Source: Streptomyces lucensis JCM 4490
Lineage (GTDB): Bacteria; Actinomycetota; Actinomycetes; Streptomycetales; Streptomycetaceae
NCBI RefSeq assembly: GCF_014650035.1
Contig: NZ_BMUE01000003.1
Span: forward strand, 310,001-374,000
Reading direction: 5' to 3'
DNA length: 64,000 nt
Shown here piece by piece: positions 61,759 to 64,000 of this stretch. A program made the translations under genes and the position numbers. The notes below the pieces were generated by a model. The model was not told the origin of the DNA, searched no databases, and saw only the letters and a list, made by a program, of their open reading frames with translations. The first letter of the stretch is position 1. The number at the start of each line of letters is the position of its first letter.

Positions 61759-64000
61759 ATGACCCGACAGGACGACGGAACCGGAGCCGCGGGCACCGCC
61801 CAGGCACCGTCCGACACAGCGATCGCCGTCGACCGCCTGGTCACCGACGGGCTGAAGGCGCTGGCCGACTACGAGGACCTGGCCCAGGAACAGATCGACC
61901 ACATCGTCAAGAAGGCCTCCGTCGCCGCTCTGGACCAGCACACCCGGCTGGCCCGCCTGGCGGTCGAGGAGACCGGCCGCGGGGTCTTCGAGGACAAGGC
62001 AGCCAAGAACATGTTCGCGTGCGAGCACGTCACGCACAGCATGGGCCCGATGAAGACGGTCGGGGTCGTGGCCCGCGACGACATCGAGAACATGGTGGAG
62101 ATCGCCGAGCCGGTCGGGGTGGTATGCGCGATCACGCCGGTCACCAATCCGACGTCCACCACCGTCTTCAAGGCGCTGCTGGCGCTGAAGACGCGCAACC
62201 CGATCGTGTTCGCCTTCCACCCCTCGGCCCAGCGGTGCAGCGCGGAGGCGGCCCGCGTGGTGCGGGACGCGGCCGTCGCCGCGGGGGCGCCCGAACACTG
62301 CGTGCAGTGGATCGAGTCGCCGTCCGTCGACGCCACGCACGCCCTGATGCACCACACCGGTGTCTCGCTGATCCTCGCCACCGGAGGCAACGCCATGGTG
62401 AAGGCCGCCTACTCCGCGGGCAAGCCCGCGCTCGGCGTCGGCGCCGGCAACGTCCCCGCGTACGTCCACCGGACCGCCCGGCTGCGCCGGGCCGTCAACG
62501 ACCTGGTGCTGTCCAAGTCGTTCGACAACGGCATGATCTGCGCCTCGGAGCAGGCCGTCATCCTCGACGACGCCGTCTACGACGCGGCGCTGACCGAGTT
62601 CCGTGCCCTGCACGCCCACGTGGCCACCGCCGAGGAGAAGGCCAAGCTGGAGGCGTTCCTCTTCCCCGCCACCGGCGCGTCGGGCGGCGGCTGCGAGCCC
62701 CGGGTCAACGCGACGGCGGTCGGGCAGAGCCCGGCGTGGATCGCCGCGCAGGCCGGGTTCGAGGTGGCCGAGGACACCTCGATCATCCTGGTCGAGGCCG
62801 AACGGGTCGGCCCCGAGGAGCCGTTGACCCGCGAAAAGCTGTGCCCGGTGCTCGCCGTGCTGCGCGCACGGGACGAGCGGCAGGGCTTCGACCTGGCCGC
62901 GGACATGGTCGCCTTCCACGGCCAGGGTCACAGCGCCGTCATCCACACCGAGGACGCGGCGCTCGCCGAGGCGTACGGGCAGCACATGAAGACGGTCCGG
63001 GTCATCGTCAACTCGCCCTCCTCGCAGGGTGCGATCGGCGGCATCTACAACGGCCTGCTGCCCTCGCTGACCCTCGGCTGCGGATCGTGGGGCAGCACCT
63101 CCGTGTCCAACAACGTCTCCGCCGCCCAACTGCTGAACATCAAGCGGGTCTCCACCCGCCGCAACAACCTGCAGTGGTTCAAGGTGCCGCCGAAGATCTA
63201 CTTCGAGCCGCAGGCCATCCGCTACCTCACCGACATGCCGGACGTTCACCGGGTCACGATCGTCACGGACGCGACCATGACCCGTCTCGGTTTCGTCGAC
63301 CGGGTCACCCGGGTGCTGCGGCGCCGCGCCGAGCCGGTGACCGTGCAGATCATCGACAACGTCGAGCCGGAGCCGAGCATCGACTCCGTCCGGCGCGGGG
63401 CCCGCCTCATGGGCGACTTCCGCCCGGACACGATCATCGCCCTCGGCGGCGGCTCGCCGATGGACGCGGCGAAGGTGATGTGGCTGCTGTACGAGCAGCA
63501 CGAGGCGGGCGTGGAAGTCGACTTCGCGGACATGCGGCAGAAGTTCTCCGACATCCGCAAGCGCGCCTTCCGCTTCCCGGTCCTGGGCCGGCTCGCCCGC
63601 CTGGTGTGCGTGCCCACCACCTCGGGAACCGGCGCGGAGGTGACACCGTTCGCGGTCATCTCGGACCCGGCCACCGGCAAGAAGTACCCGCTGGCCGACT
63701 ACGCGCTCACCCCCAGCGTGGCGATCGTCGACCCGCTGCTCACCTCCGCGCTGCCCAGGGCCCTGGCCGCCGACAGCGGCTTCGACGCGCTCACGCACGC
63801 CATCGAGGCGTACGTGTCCGTGTACGCCAACGACTTCACCGACGGTCTCGCCCTGCACGCCGTCAGGCTGGTCTTCGGCCACCTGGAAGCGGCCGTGAAC
63901 GACCGTGCGGACGCGCCCGGGGCCCGGGAGAAGATGCACAACGCGGGCACCATCGCCGGGATGGCCTTCGGCAACGCCTTCCTCGGCATCGTGCACGCCA
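61759..64000 (+). CDS. adhE: Bifunctional acetaldehyde-CoA/alcohol dehydrogenase, partial
   Basis: 747 codons are visible; roughly 130 more should lie beyond the window. N-terminal acylating aldehyde dehydrogenase (catalytic Cys261 in NGMICASEQ; NAD region ILATGGNAMV) reduces acetyl-CoA to acetaldehyde; C-terminal iron alcohol dehydrogenase (GGGSPMDAAKVMW; iron ligands including His680 in DALTHAIEAY and His746 at the very edge) makes ethanol. It restores NAD+ in mixed-acid fermentation downstream of pyruvate formate-lyase. ATG 61759 with GGAGG nine bases upstream. Same strand as ppdK with 202 bases between, which hold two box-like sites. Confidence 0.96.
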   Translation, partial: MTRQDDGTGAAGTAQAPSDTAIAVDRLVTDGLKALADYEDLAQEQIDHIVKKASVAALDQHTRLARLAVEETGRGVFEDKAAKNMFACEHVTHSMGPMKTVGVVARDDIENMVEIAEPVGVVCAITPVTNPTSTTVFKALLALKTRNPIVFAFHPSAQRCSAEAARVVRDAAVAAGAPEHCVQWIESPSVDATHALMHHTGVSLILATGGNAMVKAAYSAGKPALGVGAGNVPAYVHRTARLRRAVNDLVLSKSFDNGMICASEQAVILDDAVYDAALTEFRALHAHVATAEEKAKLEAFLFPATGASGGGCEPRVNATAVGQSPAWIAAQAGFEVAEDTSIILVEAERVGPEEPLTREKLCPVLAVLRARDERQGFDLAADMVAFHGQGHSAVIHTEDAALAEAYGQHMKTVRVIVNSPSSQGAIGGIYNGLLPSLTLGCGSWGSTSVSNNVSAAQLLNIKRVSTRRNNLQWFKVPPKIYFEPQAIRYLTDMPDVHRVTIVTDATMTRLGFVDRVTRVLRRRAEPVTVQIIDNVEPEPSIDSVRRGARLMGDFRPDTIIALGGGSPMDAAKVMWLLYEQHEAGVEVDFADMRQKFSDIRKRAFRFPVLGRLARLVCVPTTSGTGAEVTPFAVISDPATGKKYPLADYALTPSVAIVDPLLTSALPRALAADSGFDALTHAIEAYVSVYANDFTDGLALHAVRLVFGHLEAAVNDRADAPGAREKMHNAGTIAGMAFGNAFLGIVHA

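Overview
The window looks like a piece of a Streptomyces (or very close actinomycete) chromosome. It is about 72 percent GC by eye, codon third positions are almost always G or C, starts are often GTG, ribosome binding sites are GGAGG-like, and the content is typical of that group: a class IV lanthipeptide cluster, PadR, PucR, ROK and DeoR regulators, TerD proteins and Rv1733c-like membrane proteins. No tRNA, rRNA, insertion sequence, phage module or CRISPR array was seen.

Layout. 1-4 kb: the start of a Ser/Thr kinase, an empty stretch, then an acyl-CoA dehydrogenase behind a PadR repressor that has a 9-2-9 palindrome at its promoter. 4.1-10.2 kb: a venezuelin-type class IV lanthipeptide cluster (synthetase LanL, 50-residue precursor, strong hairpin, two-gene ABC exporter, PAS-LuxR regulator). 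10.5-15.3 kb: a + strand operon of an ATP-grasp ligase, a dikinase-like protein whose phosphohistidine domain precedes its ATP domain, and an MFS exporter; it looks like an uncharacterised small-molecule locus. 15.4-24.2 kb: a seven-gene minus-strand operon of mostly unstudied proteins (tyrosinase-like, HAD-hemerythrin fusion, gluconate-dehydrogenase-type small subunit, GMC oxidoreductase, nucleoside-phosphorylase-like, uracil-DNA-glycosylase-like, degenerate GDPD-like). 25-29.4 kb: MHS-type transporter, GAF-PucR regulator and 3-hydroxybutyrate dehydrogenase, probably one uptake and catabolism unit. 29.4-54.3 kb: mostly housekeeping or conserved genes (Nudix, Lnt, racemase, HpnB-like glycosyltransferase, TerD, MOSC, a beta-helix/AAA+ fusion, cysteine synthase family, ROK, AlkB, RlmG-like methyltransferase) and an amino-sugar module (SIS, class II aldolase, DeoR). 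54.5-64 kb: pyruvate formate-lyase and its activase, a frameshifted universal stress protein, pyruvate phosphate dikinase and AdhE.

The last region is the most striking. Pyruvate formate-lyase and AdhE are enzymes of anaerobic mixed-acid fermentation, yet sit in what appears to be a Streptomyces genome. The intergenic regions share GGGNC-N4-GNCCC-like sites (57731, 58699, 58756, 61624, 61640) resembling DevR/DosR/OsdR hypoxia boxes, so pflBA, usp, ppdK and adhE may be one oxygen-limitation regulon. The other candidates for undescribed biology are the permuted dikinase/ATP-grasp locus and the seven-gene redox/nucleobase operon. Two short-period tandem repeats end on or against the stop codons of the SIS gene and pflA, and at least two dispersed palindromic elements lie between genes.
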